A DNA stretch of 46,466 bases, taken from the NCBI GenBank assembly GCA_030432315.1, contig JAUIHM010000016.1, forward strand, positions 1 through 46,466. The letters are read 5' to 3'. Shown piece after piece: positions 8,038-16,831 of the stretch. Position numbers and translations under genes: made by a program. The notes beneath the pieces were generated by a model. It worked only from the letters and a program-made list of their open reading frames with translations. It was not told where the DNA came from and did not search any database. This DNA is from Alphaproteobacteria bacterium. Its GTDB lineage: Bacteria; Pseudomonadota; Alphaproteobacteria; Rhodobacterales; Rhodobacteraceae. Numbering within the stretch: the first letter of the stretch is position 1; each line of letters begins with the position of its first letter.

Positions 8038-9032
8038 GCGCGCCGGTCGGAATCGCGGAGATCGAAGCGGCGCGCGGCCGCATCGCCAGCCTGGTCCGGC
8101 GTACGGACATGGTGGTTTCCGACAGTCTGACGGAGCGGATCGGGCTGCCGGTGCATCTCAAGCTGGAGCATCAGCAGATCACCGGGAGCTTCAAGCTGCG
8201 CGGCGCGAGCAACGCGGTGGCGGTACTGAGCGGGGAGGAACGGGCGGCGGGGGTGGTGGCCGTGTCCACGGGCAATCACGGCCGCGCGCTGGCCCATGCG
8301 GCGAAGGTCGCGGGCAGCCGGGCGGTGATCTGCATGTCATCGCTGGTGCCGCAGGTGAAGATCGACGCGATCGAGGCGCTGGGCGCCGAGGCGCGGATCG
8401 GCGGGGCGTCCCAGGACGAGGCGCAGCGCGAGGTTGACCGGCTGGTGCGCGACGAAGGCATGACGCTGGTTCCGCCGTTCGACGATCCGAGGGTGGTGGC
8501 CGGGCAGGGAACGCTGGGTCTCGAGGTCGTCGAGGATCTGCCGGAGGTGGCGACGGTGCTGGTGCAGCTTTCGGGCGGCGGGCTGCTTGCGGGGGTTGCG
8601 GCGGCGGTGAAGGCCAGACGGCCGGAGGCGAAGGTCATCGGTGTGTCGATGCGGCGCGGGGCGGCAATGCACGCGTCGCTGGAGGCGGGAAAGCCGGTGG
8701 AGGTCGAGGAACTGCCGACGCTGGCGGATTCACTGGGCGGCGGCATCGGGCTCGACAACCGGGTTACGTTCGGGATGGTGCGGGATCTGGTGGACGGGGT
8801 TGTTCTGCTCAGCGAGGCGGAAATCGCCGAAGGCATGCGGCACTGCTACTGGCGGGAGCGGCAGATCGTCGAAGGGGCTGGCGCGGTCGGTGTTGCGGCG
8901 CTGCTCGCGGGGAAGGTGCAGAGCGACGGACCGGTGGTTGCCATTCTCAGCGGCTGCAACATCGACATGGCGCAGCATTTCGACGTTCTGTCCGGTCGTC
9001 TGCCGGAGGAACCGGGAGGGGCAGATGGCTGA
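8034..9032 (+). CDS. eutB: EutB, threonine dehydratase-like PLP enzyme of hydroxyectoine catabolism
   Basis: This 332-residue fold-type II PLP enzyme resembles threonine/serine dehydratase. The Schiff-base lysine is Lys54 in GSFKLRGASN. The phosphate-binding glycine-rich loop is QLSGGGLLAG near residue 180, and STGNHGRALA lies near 80. It has no C-terminal ACT regulatory domain, so it is a short catabolic type. Start ATG overlaps the eutA stop (ATGA) and its own end overlaps eutC by eight bases, so the three genes are translationally coupled. In hydroxyectoine pathways EutB is proposed to act on the hydroxylated ring or its derivative by dehydration. That role is inference from clusters, not proven biochemistry. 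Confidence 0.88.
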   Translation: MSAPVGIAEIEAARGRIASLVRRTDMVVSDSLTERIGLPVHLKLEHQQITGSFKLRGASNAVAVLSGEERAAGVVAVSTGNHGRALAHAAKVAGSRAVICMSSLVPQVKIDAIEALGAEARIGGASQDEAQREVDRLVRDEGMTLVPPFDDPRVVAGQGTLGLEVVEDLPEVATVLVQLSGGGLLAGVAAAVKARRPEAKVIGVSMRRGAAMHASLEAGKPVEVEELPTLADSLGGGIGLDNRVTFGMVRDLVDGVVLLSEAEIAEGMRHCYWRERQIVEGAGAVGVAALLAGKVQSDGPVVAILSGCNIDMAQHFDVLSGRLPEEPGGADG

Positions 9033-10020
9033 TGTGATCCTGCTGACCGAAGCCGACCTGCGGCGCGCCGTGCCGCTGGACCTCGATGCGATCGACTGTG
9101 TCGCGGAAGCCTTTCGACGGCTCGACGGTGGCGGCGTGGTGATGCCTCCGGTTCTGTCGATGCACATGCCGCAGGTGAATGGCGAGGTCGACGTGAAAAC
9201 CGCCTTCGTTCCCGGGCTGGACGGGTTTGCCATCAAGGTTTCGCCGGGATTCTTCGACAATCCGTCAAAGGGCCTGCCGTCGACTTCGGGAATGATGACG
9301 GTGTTTTCGACCCAAACCGGCCAGGTGCGGGCGGTTCTGCTCGACAACGGTTATCTGACCGATCTGCGGACTGCTTCCGCCGGCGCGGTGGCGGCACGGG
9401 CGCTGGCGCGCGAAGACGCGGAGTGCGCGGCGGTGCTCGGTGCGGGCATGCAGGCGCGGCTGCAGTTGCAGGCGCTGAGCCTGGTGCGGCCGATCCGGCG
9501 CGCGGCGGTCTGGGCGCGGGATGGGGCCAAAGCGGAGGCGGCGGCGCAGGATATGGCCGGGGTGCTCGGCATTGAGGTGGTCGCGGTCGGGAGTGCGGAA
9601 GACGCGGTGCGCGGCGCGGATGTGGTGATCACCACCACTCCGGCCCGAGAGCCGATCCTGATGGCGGACTGGCTGTCGCCGGGGCAGCACGTGACGGCGA
9701 TGGGATCGGATCAGGACGGCAAGCAGGAGTTGCAGGCGGAATGCCTCGCCCGGTGCGATCTTTATGTTCCGGACCGGCAGAGCCAGACCGAAAAGATTGG
9801 CGAGTTGCGGGCTGCGATTGCCGCCGGGCTGATCGCGTCGGACCGGGAGTTCGCCGAACTGGGCGCGGTGCTGTCGGGGGCTGCGCCAGGCCGGACCGGC
9901 CCGGACGACATCACCATTGCCGATCTTACCGGCACCGGTGTTCAGGATACCGCGATTGCCGCCTTTGCCATGGCGCGGGCGGCCGCGGCCGGGATCGGAA
10001 CCACGGTTTCCGGGTCATGA
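9025..10020 (+). CDS. eutC: EutC, ornithine cyclodeaminase/mu-crystallin-family dehydrogenase
   Basis: The 331-residue protein has the OCD/mu-crystallin pattern. A substrate-binding N-terminal half contains VDVKTAFVPG and the catalytic-region lysine in FAIKVSPGFFDN. A Rossmann half begins with AVLGAGMQARLQ near residue 137. The family motif AMGSDQDGKQEL is near 228, with its acidic residue. ATG 9025 (MADVILLTEADL) was chosen because the earlier frame runs back through eutB without family similarity. It overlaps the end of eutB. It probably provides an NAD(P)-linked reduction or deamination step with EutA and EutB in turning hydroxyectoine into ectoine. Confidence 0.88.
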   Translation: MADVILLTEADLRRAVPLDLDAIDCVAEAFRRLDGGGVVMPPVLSMHMPQVNGEVDVKTAFVPGLDGFAIKVSPGFFDNPSKGLPSTSGMMTVFSTQTGQVRAVLLDNGYLTDLRTASAGAVAARALAREDAECAAVLGAGMQARLQLQALSLVRPIRRAAVWARDGAKAEAAAQDMAGVLGIEVVAVGSAEDAVRGADVVITTTPAREPILMADWLSPGQHVTAMGSDQDGKQELQAECLARCDLYVPDRQSQTEKIGELRAAIAAGLIASDREFAELGAVLSGAAPGRTGPDDITIADLTGTGVQDTAIAAFAMARAAAAGIGTTVSGS

Positions 10021-10033
10021 GGGAGATGAAGCC

Positions 10034-11212
10034 ATGACGACCTTTGAAGCGAACTTCACCAATTCGGAATACATGCGCCGCATCAACAAGACCCGACGGG
10101 AAATGGCGGTGCGGGGGCTCGATGCGATCATCGCCTCCGATCCCTCGAACATTTCCTGGCTGTCCGGTTATGACGGCTGGTCGTTTTACACGTTTCAGGC
10201 GGTGATTCTGCGCCACGAGGGCGAGCCGGTCTGGTGGGGGCGTGGCATTGACGCGCTGGGGGCGCGGCGCACGGTGTTCATGGAGGACGAGTGCATCCGC
10301 GGATATGACGATACCTACGTGCAGAATCCCGAAAAGCATCCGATGGAGGACCTGTCGCGGCTTCTGGCCGAACTCGGTCTCGAAGAGGCCCGGATCGGTG
10401 TGGAGATGGACAATTACTATTATTCCGCCACCGCCCACGCGACGCTGCTGCGGGAAATGCCGAATGCGACATTCCTCGACTGTACCTCGCTGGTGAACTG
10501 GCAGCGGGCGGTAAAGTCCGAGCGCGAGATCGAATACATGCAGAGGGCGGCGCGGATCGTTGAGGGCATGCACAGTCACATCGTCGACGTGGCCGAGGTC
10601 GGAATGCGCAAGAACGATCTGGTGGCGGAGATCTATTCGGTCGGCATTCGCGGGTTTGACGGCTTCTGGGGAGATTATCCGGCAATCGTGCCGATGGCGC
10701 CTTCGGGGATGGATGCGACCGCGCCGCATCTGACCTGGGACGACCGGCCGATGCAGCCGGGCGAGGCAACGTTCTTCGAGATTGCCGGGGCACACCGGCG
10801 CTATCAGTGTCCGCAGTCACGCACGCTGTTTTTCGGCGAGGTGCCGCAGAAATACCGCGACGCGGAAAACGCGGTGCTCGATGCGATGGATGCGGGGCTG
10901 GAGCAGGCCAAACCCGGTAACCTTGCTGAGGACATCGCCAATGCCTTCAACGCCACGCTCAACAAAGCCGGTTTTGAGAAGGACAACCGGTGCGGCTATG
11001 CGATCGGCATCAGCTATCCGCCGGACTGGGGCGAGCGCACGATCTCATTCCGCCGTCACGACAAGACGGTGCTGGAGCCCGGGATGACGTTTCATTTCAT
11101 GCCGGCAATCTGGCTCGATGATGGCGGGCTGGAGATCACCGAGCCGATCCTGATAACCGAAACCGGGCATGAATGTTTCTGTTCGACGCCCCGCAAACTG
11201 TTCGTGAAATAA
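10034..11212 (+). CDS. eutD: Ectoine hydrolase (M24 peptidase/creatinase fold)
   Basis: This 392-residue creatinase/M24-fold protein is near the size of DoeA (about 399). Residues 60-160 form the creatinase N-domain and 165-390 the pita-bread catalytic domain. Glu249 in FFEIAGAHRRY corresponds to the glutamate described as catalytic in Halomonas DoeA. The metal ligands of true M24 peptidases are not all present, as in creatinase. EutD/DoeA opens the ectoine ring to alpha- and gamma-N-acetyl-diaminobutyrate in the cytoplasm. ATG 10034 has GGGAG twelve bases upstream. The stop overlaps the start of eutE (TAATG), and the two products are known to work as a hydrolase-deacetylase pair. Confidence 0.92.
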   Translation: MTTFEANFTNSEYMRRINKTRREMAVRGLDAIIASDPSNISWLSGYDGWSFYTFQAVILRHEGEPVWWGRGIDALGARRTVFMEDECIRGYDDTYVQNPEKHPMEDLSRLLAELGLEEARIGVEMDNYYYSATAHATLLREMPNATFLDCTSLVNWQRAVKSEREIEYMQRAARIVEGMHSHIVDVAEVGMRKNDLVAEIYSVGIRGFDGFWGDYPAIVPMAPSGMDATAPHLTWDDRPMQPGEATFFEIAGAHRRYQCPQSRTLFFGEVPQKYRDAENAVLDAMDAGLEQAKPGNLAEDIANAFNATLNKAGFEKDNRCGYAIGISYPPDWGERTISFRRHDKTVLEPGMTFHFMPAIWLDDGGLEITEPILITETGHECFCSTPRKLFVK

Positions 11213-12201
11213 TGGCAGAGAGTCCCGTAACCCCGACCATTCCGCTCGACGCCGACGGCGTTCACCACGGTTTTCTGCGCCTGCCGCACAGCCGCGATGA
11301 CAGCGCCTGGGGGTCGGTGATGATCCCGCTCACCGTCATTGCCAACGGAGAGGGGCCGACGGCCCTGCTCACCGGCGGCAACCACGGCGATGAATATGAA
11401 GGACCGATTGCGCTGCAGAATCTGGCGGCGACGCTCGATCCGTCGCAGGTCACCGGCCGGGTGATCATTCTGCCGATGATGAACCTGCCGGCCTTCGCAG
11501 CCGGCCGTCGCTGCTCGCCAATTGACGGCGGCAACATGAACCGCAGCTATCCAGGGCGGCCCGACGGCACGGTCACCCAGAAGATCGCCCATTTCATCGC
11601 CACACGTCTGGTGCCCATGGCCGATATCGTGCTCGACTACCATTCGGGGGGCCGGACGCTGGATTTTCTGCCCTTCGCCGCCGCCCACATTCTGCCTGAC
11701 AAGACCCAGGAGGCGGGCTGCATGGCGGCGATGGAGGCGTTCAACGCGCCCTGGTCGATGCGGATGCTGGAGATCGACAGTGTCGGCATGTTCGACACCG
11801 AGGTCGAGTCCCAGGGCAAGCTGTTCGTGACCACGGAACTTGGCGGGGCTGGCACCTCGACCGCCGCCAGTGTGGCGATCGCCAAGAAAGGCGTGCGCAA
11901 CCTGCTGATTCATGCGGGCATTTTGGATGGGGACCTGGAACGTGGTCCGACCGTGATGCTCGACATGCCGGATGAGCGCTGTTTCGTGTTTTCCGAACAT
12001 GCGGCGCTGCTTGAGCCGCTGGTGGATCTGGGGGACGCGGTCGAGGCCGGTCAGCCGATTGCCAAACTGTGGCCGAGGGACCGCACAGGGCAGCAGGGGA
12101 TCAGCGTTGATGCCCGGCTGAGCGGTATTCTGGCGGCCCGACACATTCCGGGGCTGGTGGCGATGGGCGACTGCGTCGGCGTCGTGGCGCAGGTGGTGTA
12201 A
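11212..12201 (+). CDS. eutE: N-acetyl-L-2,4-diaminobutyrate deacetylase (succinylglutamate desuccinylase/aspartoacylase family)
   Basis: This 329-residue zinc deacylase has the family ligands His58 and Glu61 in TGGNHGDEYEG and the third histidine in LDYHSGGRTLD. The arginine-binding NMNRSYPG is near residue 105. A C-terminal beta domain (about 240-329, with AVEAGQPIAKL) is typical. EutE/DoeB removes acetate from N-alpha-acetyl-diaminobutyrate to give diaminobutyrate, which a transaminase then uses. ATG 11212 shares its first base with the eutD stop. This is the last gene of the rightward operon. Deacetylation also consumes the EnuR inducer, so the enzyme helps set the regulatory signal. Confidence 0.92.
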   Translation: MAESPVTPTIPLDADGVHHGFLRLPHSRDDSAWGSVMIPLTVIANGEGPTALLTGGNHGDEYEGPIALQNLAATLDPSQVTGRVIILPMMNLPAFAAGRRCSPIDGGNMNRSYPGRPDGTVTQKIAHFIATRLVPMADIVLDYHSGGRTLDFLPFAAAHILPDKTQEAGCMAAMEAFNAPWSMRMLEIDSVGMFDTEVESQGKLFVTTELGGAGTSTAASVAIAKKGVRNLLIHAGILDGDLERGPTVMLDMPDERCFVFSEHAALLEPLVDLGDAVEAGQPIAKLWPRDRTGQQGISVDARLSGILAARHIPGLVAMGDCVGVVAQVV

Positions 12202-12221
12202 CCCGATGTCGCAGTGCAGCA

Positions 12222-12264
12222 AAAAAATCCGGATGCACACGATTTTTTGTAATTCATTTACAAA
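12222..12264. repeat. AT-rich overlapping inverted repeats after eutE
   Basis: Two dyads sit in a short AT-rich island. AAAAAATC (12222-12229) pairs with GATTTTTT (12241-12248). TTTGTAA (12246-12252) pairs with TTACAAA (12258-12264) around TTCAT. The two share bases 12246-12248, so only one can form at a time. The first could act with its T run as a weak terminator for the eut operon. The second looks more like a protein-binding palindrome. No gene starts rightward here. Confidence 0.45.
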
Positions 12265-12332
12265 TTCGCGCGTAACATGGGGTGCAGGCAAGCAAACGGG
12301 CAGCTGACAGTATCTGTCGGAGAGAACCGGAA

Positions 12333-12359
12333 GAAGAGGAGCGTTTCAGGCTCCTCTTC
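12333..12359. terminator. Perfect 10-bp hairpin between convergent eutE and the osmC-like gene
   Basis: GAAGAGGAGC (12333-12342) pairs perfectly with GCTCCTCTTC (12350-12359) around a seven-base loop. It lies between two converging genes, where a bidirectional terminator is expected. Neither side has a good T run, so efficient intrinsic termination is uncertain. Confidence 0.6.
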
Positions 12360-12381
12360 GACCTGTCTGCCCTGGCGCAGT

Positions 12382-12807
12382 TCAGTCGTTCAGCGCCGCA
12401 TCCATCGTAATTTCCGCATTCAGGACCTTGGAGACCGGGCAGCCGGCCTTGGCACCTTCGGCGATCTTCAGGAACGTTTCCGCGTCGGCGCCGGGCACGG
12501 TCGCGCGCACGGTCAGATGGACCGCGGTGATGGCGAAGCCGCCGTCGGCCGGAACCACGGTCACCTGGGCCGAGGTGGTGATTTCATCGGCCGTCAGGTC
12601 GCTGCCGCCGAGGGCGCCGGACAGGGCCATGGAGAAACATGCCGCATGGGCCGCGCCGATCAGTTCTTCAGGGTTGGTGCCTGCTTCATCGCCGAAGCGC
12701 TTGGAAAAGCTGTAGTTTACTTCCTCGAGGACGCCCGACTCGGTGGAAACCGTGCCCTGGCCGCCTTTGATGTCGCCTTTCCATACGGCTGATCCCGTTC
12801 GTTTCAT
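12382..12807 (-). CDS. osmC: OsmC-family peroxiredoxin
   Basis: The 141-residue protein has the OsmC/Ohr fold, with the redox cysteine pair Cys57 (AHAACFSMAL) and Cys123 (AGCPVSKVL). The N-terminal KRTGSAVWKGDIKGGQG and the PEELIGAAHA motif place it with OsmC rather than Ohr. OsmC reduces organic hydroperoxides in the cytoplasm using its cysteine pair. ATG 12807 has AGGAAG seven bases upstream; a longer frame to 12963 adds basic residues with no family match. It faces the end of the ectoine operon. Osmotic or oxidative stress induction is known for the family, but no control site was recognised here. Confidence 0.9.
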   Translation of the reverse strand: MKRTGSAVWKGDIKGGQGTVSTESGVLEEVNYSFSKRFGDEAGTNPEELIGAAHAACFSMALSGALGGSDLTADEITTSAQVTVVPADGGFAITAVHLTVRATVPGADAETFLKIAEGAKAGCPVSKVLNAEITMDAALND

Positions 12808-13021
12808 GGTCTTGCTTCCTTTTTCCTTCAGGTGAGTGGTCCGGTCGTTTCGGGCGGGGTGTTCCGGCAGTGTGGCGGTTGCCTTTCGCGGCTGTTGCCT
12901 GCGCATCTGTCCGGTTGCCGCCCGTCGTGGGGTCAGTTCTGCCAGACGGGCGCGGCGAGTCAAGGAGCAGGCGGCGACCGGCGGGTTGCTGCGCAGGCAC
13001 CACGGCCCGGGCGGTCAGGGC

Positions 13022-14035
13022 TCAGCCGCCGGTGTGGCTCATGTGCCGGGAGACCTGGCCGGTGACGGTCTGGCGCGAATAGTCGAAATCGTGGCCCTTG
13101 GGTTTGCGGTCGATGGCGCGGCGGATCGCGGTCACGAGGGCGGTATCGTCGTTTGGATGGGTGCGCAGCGGCGCGCGCAGGTCCGCTTCATCCTCCTGGC
13201 CGAGGCACATGTAAAGCTGGCCGGTGCAGGTCAGGCGGACGCGGTTGCAGCTTTCGCAGAAATTGTGCGTCAGCGGGGTAATGAAACCGATGCGCCCGCC
13301 GGTCTCGGCGACGCGGACGTAACGCGCCGGGCCGCCGGTGCGTTCGGCGGTGTCGGTGAGGGTCCAGCGGCGTTCGAGGTCGGCGCGCAGGTCCTTCAGC
13401 GACCAGTACTGGTCCAGCCGGTCTTCGCCGCCGAGATCGCCCATGGGCATTACCTCGATGAAGGTCAGGTCGTGGCCGCGGTCGCCGCACCAGGCAACCA
13501 TATCGTGCAGTTCGGTGTCGTTGACCCCGCGCAGGGCGACGGTGTTGATCTTGACCCGAAGGCCCGCTTCGGCGGCGGCGGTGATGCCGTCCATGACCTG
13601 TTCGAAACGGCCCCAGCGGGTGATGTCGCGGAACTTCGCCGGGTCGAGGGTGTCGAGCGAGACGTTGACCCGTCTGACGCCGCAGTCGGCGAGTTCCCGG
13701 GCGAAGCGCGCAATCTGGCTGCCGTTGGTTGTCAGGGTCAGTTCCTCGAGCGCGCCCGACCGGAGGTGGCGGGACATGGCTCGGAAGAAGGTCATGATGT
13801 TGCGCCGGACCAGCGGCTCGCCGCCGGTGATGCGCAGTTTCCGGACGCCAAGTTCGACGAAGACCGAACAGAGGCGGTCGAGTTCCTCGAGGGTCAGTAG
13901 TTCCTTTTTGGGAAGGAATTCCATATGTTCCGACATGCAGTAGACACAGCGGAAATCGCACCGGTCGGTGACCGAAACGCGAAGGTAGTCAATCGTCCGG
14001 GCAAACGGATCGATAAGGCGCGGTGTGTCGAGCAA
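13022..14035 (-). CDS. moaA: GTP 3',8-cyclase (molybdenum cofactor biosynthesis)
   Basis: This 337-residue radical SAM enzyme has the N-terminal 4Fe-4S motif at Cys26, Cys30 and Cys33 (CDFRCVYC) and the MoaA-specific C-terminal cluster at Cys260, Cys263 and Cys277. The protein ends in Gly-Gly (SHTGG), the tail that reaches into the active site. It converts GTP to (8S)-3',8-cyclo-GTP, the first step of molybdopterin synthesis. The start appears to be TTG at 14035, giving the N-terminus [20 protein letters not shown], which has the length normal for the family. An AGG lies just upstream. No other moa gene is adjacent. Confidence 0.95.
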   Translation of the reverse strand: MLDTPRLIDPFARTIDYLRVSVTDRCDFRCVYCMSEHMEFLPKKELLTLEELDRLCSVFVELGVRKLRITGGEPLVRRNIMTFFRAMSRHLRSGALEELTLTTNGSQIARFARELADCGVRRVNVSLDTLDPAKFRDITRWGRFEQVMDGITAAAEAGLRVKINTVALRGVNDTELHDMVAWCGDRGHDLTFIEVMPMGDLGGEDRLDQYWSLKDLRADLERRWTLTDTAERTGGPARYVRVAETGGRIGFITPLTHNFCESCNRVRLTCTGQLYMCLGQEDEADLRAPLRTHPNDDTALVTAIRRAIDRKPKGHDFDYSRQTVTGQVSRHMSHTGG

Positions 14036-14101
14036 GAGCCTGGCTTCCCGTAAGACTTCGGCGGGAGGATACGCCCTGGCGGCGGCGGGTGCAAGCGGAC
14101 G

Positions 14102-14121
14102 GCGGGCGGGGTGCCGCCCGC
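14102..14121. repeat. Perfect GC hairpin in the moaA / acyl-CoA synthetase intergenic region
   Basis: GCGGGCGG (14102-14109) pairs perfectly with CCGCCCGC (14114-14121) around GGTG. It lies about 66 bases upstream of the moaA start in the 246-base divergent intergenic region. No T run follows on either strand, so it is not an obvious terminator. It could be a leader structure of moaA. No molybdenum-cofactor riboswitch layout was recognised. Confidence 0.4.
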
Positions 14122-14281
14122 GTGACCGGCGCCACCCGCTCCGCAGCGACGGAATGCGGTTGGTGGTTGACCTCGGTGGAAACCGGCAGATAACCCGTTC
14201 AGGCGTTTGGGTTTCAGATGGTATGGCCGGCCGGATCGGGCGGCAGGGAGTTCGGCGATGGTTTCTCGGGGAACGGCGTTG

Positions 14282-15889
14282 ATGCGTCCGGGGCAGTCCT
14301 GGGACCGGATGCGTGCCTCATTCGTCTGGCCGGATCCGAAGCAGTTCAACATTGCCGAAGTCTGCTGCGACCGCTGGGCCCGCGAGGAGCCGGAGCGGTT
14401 GGCGTTGCGGCACGTCAGGGGCGATGACAGCCGGCGTGACTACAGCTTTGGCCGGCTGGCAGGACTGTCACGGCAGTTTGCAAACGTTCTGGCGGCACGC
14501 GGGGTCGGGCAGGGCGACCGGGTGGCGGTACTGTTGCCGCAGACGCCGGAGGCGCTGCTGACCCATTTCGCGGCGTACCGGCTGGGAGCGGTTGCGGTTC
14601 CACTTTTCACCCTGTTCGGTGAGGACGGGCTGCGTTTCCGCCTGGGCGACAGCGGCGCGAAGGCGCTGGTGACCGATGCGGCGAACCTGCCGAAGGTCGA
14701 TGCGGTGCAGCAGGATCTGCCGGACCTGGAAGCGGTGTTTTCCATCGATGGCGCCGGAGCAGGCTGCGACGGTTTTTGGCAGGCGCTGAAACAGGCGCGG
14801 GACGTGTGCCCCATGGCGCGGACCGGCCCCGATACACCGGCGTTTCTGAGCTATACGTCCGGGACGACGGGGGCGCCGAAGGGGGCGCTGCACGGGCATC
14901 GGGTGCTGCTCGGGCACATGCCTGGTGTTGAGCTTGCCCACGGGTTTCTCGGGCAGCCGGGCGACTGCCTCTGGACGCCGTCGGACTGGGCCTGGATGGG
15001 AGGTCTGACCAACGTGCTGCTGCCGGGGCTGTTCCTCGGCGTGCCGGTGGTCGTTCACCGGATGGCGCGGTTCGATCCGGAGCGGGCGGTTGCGCTGATC
15101 CGTTCCACGGGTGTGCGCAACACGTTTTTCCCGCCGACCGCACTGCAGCTGATGCGCCAGGCAGACATCGGGCGGATCGACGGGTTGCGCAGCGTCACCT
15201 CTGCCGGGGAGGCTCTGGGCGCCGGGCTGCTGGAATGGGGCGAGCGTGTGTTCGGGCTGACGGTCAACGAATTCTACGGCCAGACGGAGTGCAACGTGGT
15301 TCTCGGCAACTGTTCGCAGGTGATGCCGGTGCGGCCGGGATCGGCCGGGCGCGCGGTTCCCGGACATGAGGTGGCGATCCTGTCGCCGGAGGGGGAGGTT
15401 CTGCCGCCGGGTGAAACGGGAGAGATCGCGGTGAGGCGACCCGATCCGACAATGTTTCTCGGATACTGGCGGCAGCCGGACAGGACCGCGGAAAAATTCA
15501 GCGGCGAGTGGCTGCGTACCGGTGACGAGGGGCTGGTGGACCCGGATGGATATTTTCACTTTCAGGCGCGCATTGACGACGTGATCACGTCATCCGGTTA
15601 CCGCATCGGCCCGGGAGAGATCGAGGACTGCCTGACCGGCCACCCGGAGGTGGCGATGGCGGCGGTGGTCGGCGTGGCCGATCCAATACGGACCGAGGTG
15701 GTAAAGGCATTTGTGGTAACGCGCTCCGGGACAGGGTCCGACGCGTTGAGGGACGAACTGATCCTGCGGGTGCGAACCCGCATTTCGCCGCATGTCGCCC
15801 CACGTTTTCTTGATTTTGTCGCAGAATTGCCGGTTACTGCGACTGGAAAGATACAGAGAAAGGTTCTGCGCGAAACAGGTCGGACCTGA
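14282..15889 (+). CDS. AMP-forming acyl-CoA synthetase (medium-chain/acetyl-CoA synthetase-like)
   Basis: This 535-residue ANL-superfamily enzyme has all core motifs: the P-loop [16 protein letters not shown] near residue 192, EFYGQTECN near 331, [20 protein letters not shown] near 415, and the C-terminal catalytic lysine in [11 protein letters not shown]. It activates a carboxylic acid with ATP to an acyl-adenylate and then the CoA thioester. The motifs most resemble the medium-chain (ACSM) and short-chain group; the exact acid cannot be read from sequence. ATG 14282 was chosen, as the frame back to 14207 lacks similarity. A weak CGGGGAACG precedes it. It is divergent from moaA and followed by two LuxR genes in the same direction. 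Confidence 0.88.
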   Translation: MRPGQSWDRMRASFVWPDPKQFNIAEVCCDRWAREEPERLALRHVRGDDSRRDYSFGRLAGLSRQFANVLAARGVGQGDRVAVLLPQTPEALLTHFAAYRLGAVAVPLFTLFGEDGLRFRLGDSGAKALVTDAANLPKVDAVQQDLPDLEAVFSIDGAGAGCDGFWQALKQARDVCPMARTGPDTPAFLSYTSGTTGAPKGALHGHRVLLGHMPGVELAHGFLGQPGDCLWTPSDWAWMGGLTNVLLPGLFLGVPVVVHRMARFDPERAVALIRSTGVRNTFFPPTALQLMRQADIGRIDGLRSVTSAGEALGAGLLEWGERVFGLTVNEFYGQTECNVVLGNCSQVMPVRPGSAGRAVPGHEVAILSPEGEVLPPGETGEIAVRRPDPTMFLGYWRQPDRTAEKFSGEWLRTGDEGLVDPDGYFHFQARIDDVITSSGYRIGPGEIEDCLTGHPEVAMAAVVGVADPIRTEVVKAFVVTRSGTGSDALRDELILRVRTRISPHVAPRFLDFVAELPVTATGKIQRKVLRETGRT

Positions 15890-15980
15890 CAGCAGGGAAA
15901 CCGACCGTAGCCCGGCCTGGGCTGCATCATCCGGGCCGCGGATCTGGTGGCGGAAATGCGGAATCCGGAGGAAGCGTGCA

Positions 15981-16709
15981 TTGAAGATACAGGATTATGC
16001 AGCGGAGGTCGAACGGACGGTAAAGCCCGGTGACATCTGGGCGTGTCTGCGTGCCGCCTTCGCTGAGCACGGGATCAGCAAGATCGGCTACCGGCACCTG
16101 CCGCCGATCGGGGCGCCGGACGCAGACGTCCTGCGGTTCCAGCTTGACGGTTATCGCGAAGATCTGGTCGACCGTTTTGTCAAAGAGCGGCTTTATGAGG
16201 AAGAATACATCATGAAGCATGCCCGGACCAATTCCGAACCCTATTACTGGAGCGAAGTGCAGAGGGATTCTGCGCCAACCGAACGGGAGAAGACCTTCGA
16301 GGCTTTGCTGGCGGAAGCGGGGGTTGAACAGGGCCTTGGGCTGCCGGTTTTTGGACCCAACGGGCGCAACGGCTTTTTCGCCATCGGTTTTCCGCCCGGT
16401 ATCGAGCGCGTCGAACAGGAGACGGTCAAGGAGTTCCAGTGGATCTGTCAGTTGGCGCACATACGGTACTGCACGATGGTGATGGAGGATCTTGGCCCGT
16501 GCCCCGAACTTTCGAAAAGGGAGCGTGAGATTCTCGCATGGGTTGCGCGTGGCAAGAGCAATGCTACAATCGGCGACATTCTTGGGATTTCAAGCCATAC
16601 GGTTGATACGCATCTGCGCCGCATCTATCTCAAGCTCGACGTGTTTGACCGGATTACCGCGACGGTCCGCGGCATGGGGATCGGGCTGATTTCGTCACAG
16701 CGGGCATGA
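15981..16709 (+). CDS. LuxR-family regulator with autoinducer-type N-terminal domain (first of a tandem pair)
   Basis: The start is TTG 15981, preceded at eight bases by GGAGGA (15967-15972), which gives a 242-residue protein. Residues about 15-165 match the autoinducer-binding layout. About 175-235 is the GerE helix-turn-helix (LSKREREILAWVARGKSN, HTVDTHLRRIYLKL). In the ligand pocket region (LVDRFVKERLYEEEYI) the aromatic residues and Asp expected of acyl-homoserine-lactone receptors are not in their usual pattern, though the later Trp (YYWSEV) is kept. No luxI-like gene is nearby, so it is probably a solo regulator. It is a close paralogue of the next gene. Ligand and targets are unknown. 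Confidence 0.82.
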   Translation: MKIQDYAAEVERTVKPGDIWACLRAAFAEHGISKIGYRHLPPIGAPDADVLRFQLDGYREDLVDRFVKERLYEEEYIMKHARTNSEPYYWSEVQRDSAPTEREKTFEALLAEAGVEQGLGLPVFGPNGRNGFFAIGFPPGIERVEQETVKEFQWICQLAHIRYCTMVMEDLGPCPELSKREREILAWVARGKSNATIGDILGISSHTVDTHLRRIYLKLDVFDRITATVRGMGIGLISSQRA

Positions 16710-16831
16710 TTCGCACAGTTTGCGTGTTTGGGTTGAAGCTGCGCGTAATATATCCCGGCCTGATTGTGTAACGTGTTGTATGCCGGATCAGACTGCTGTT
16801 TACTCGCGAAAGGTAGCGGGGAGTATTCGGA

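Noticed and set aside
14102-14121. Molybdenum cofactor riboswitch or terminator upstream of moaA
   Set aside because: A perfect hairpin exists but the conserved multi-stem riboswitch layout was not seen, and there is no T run for termination.
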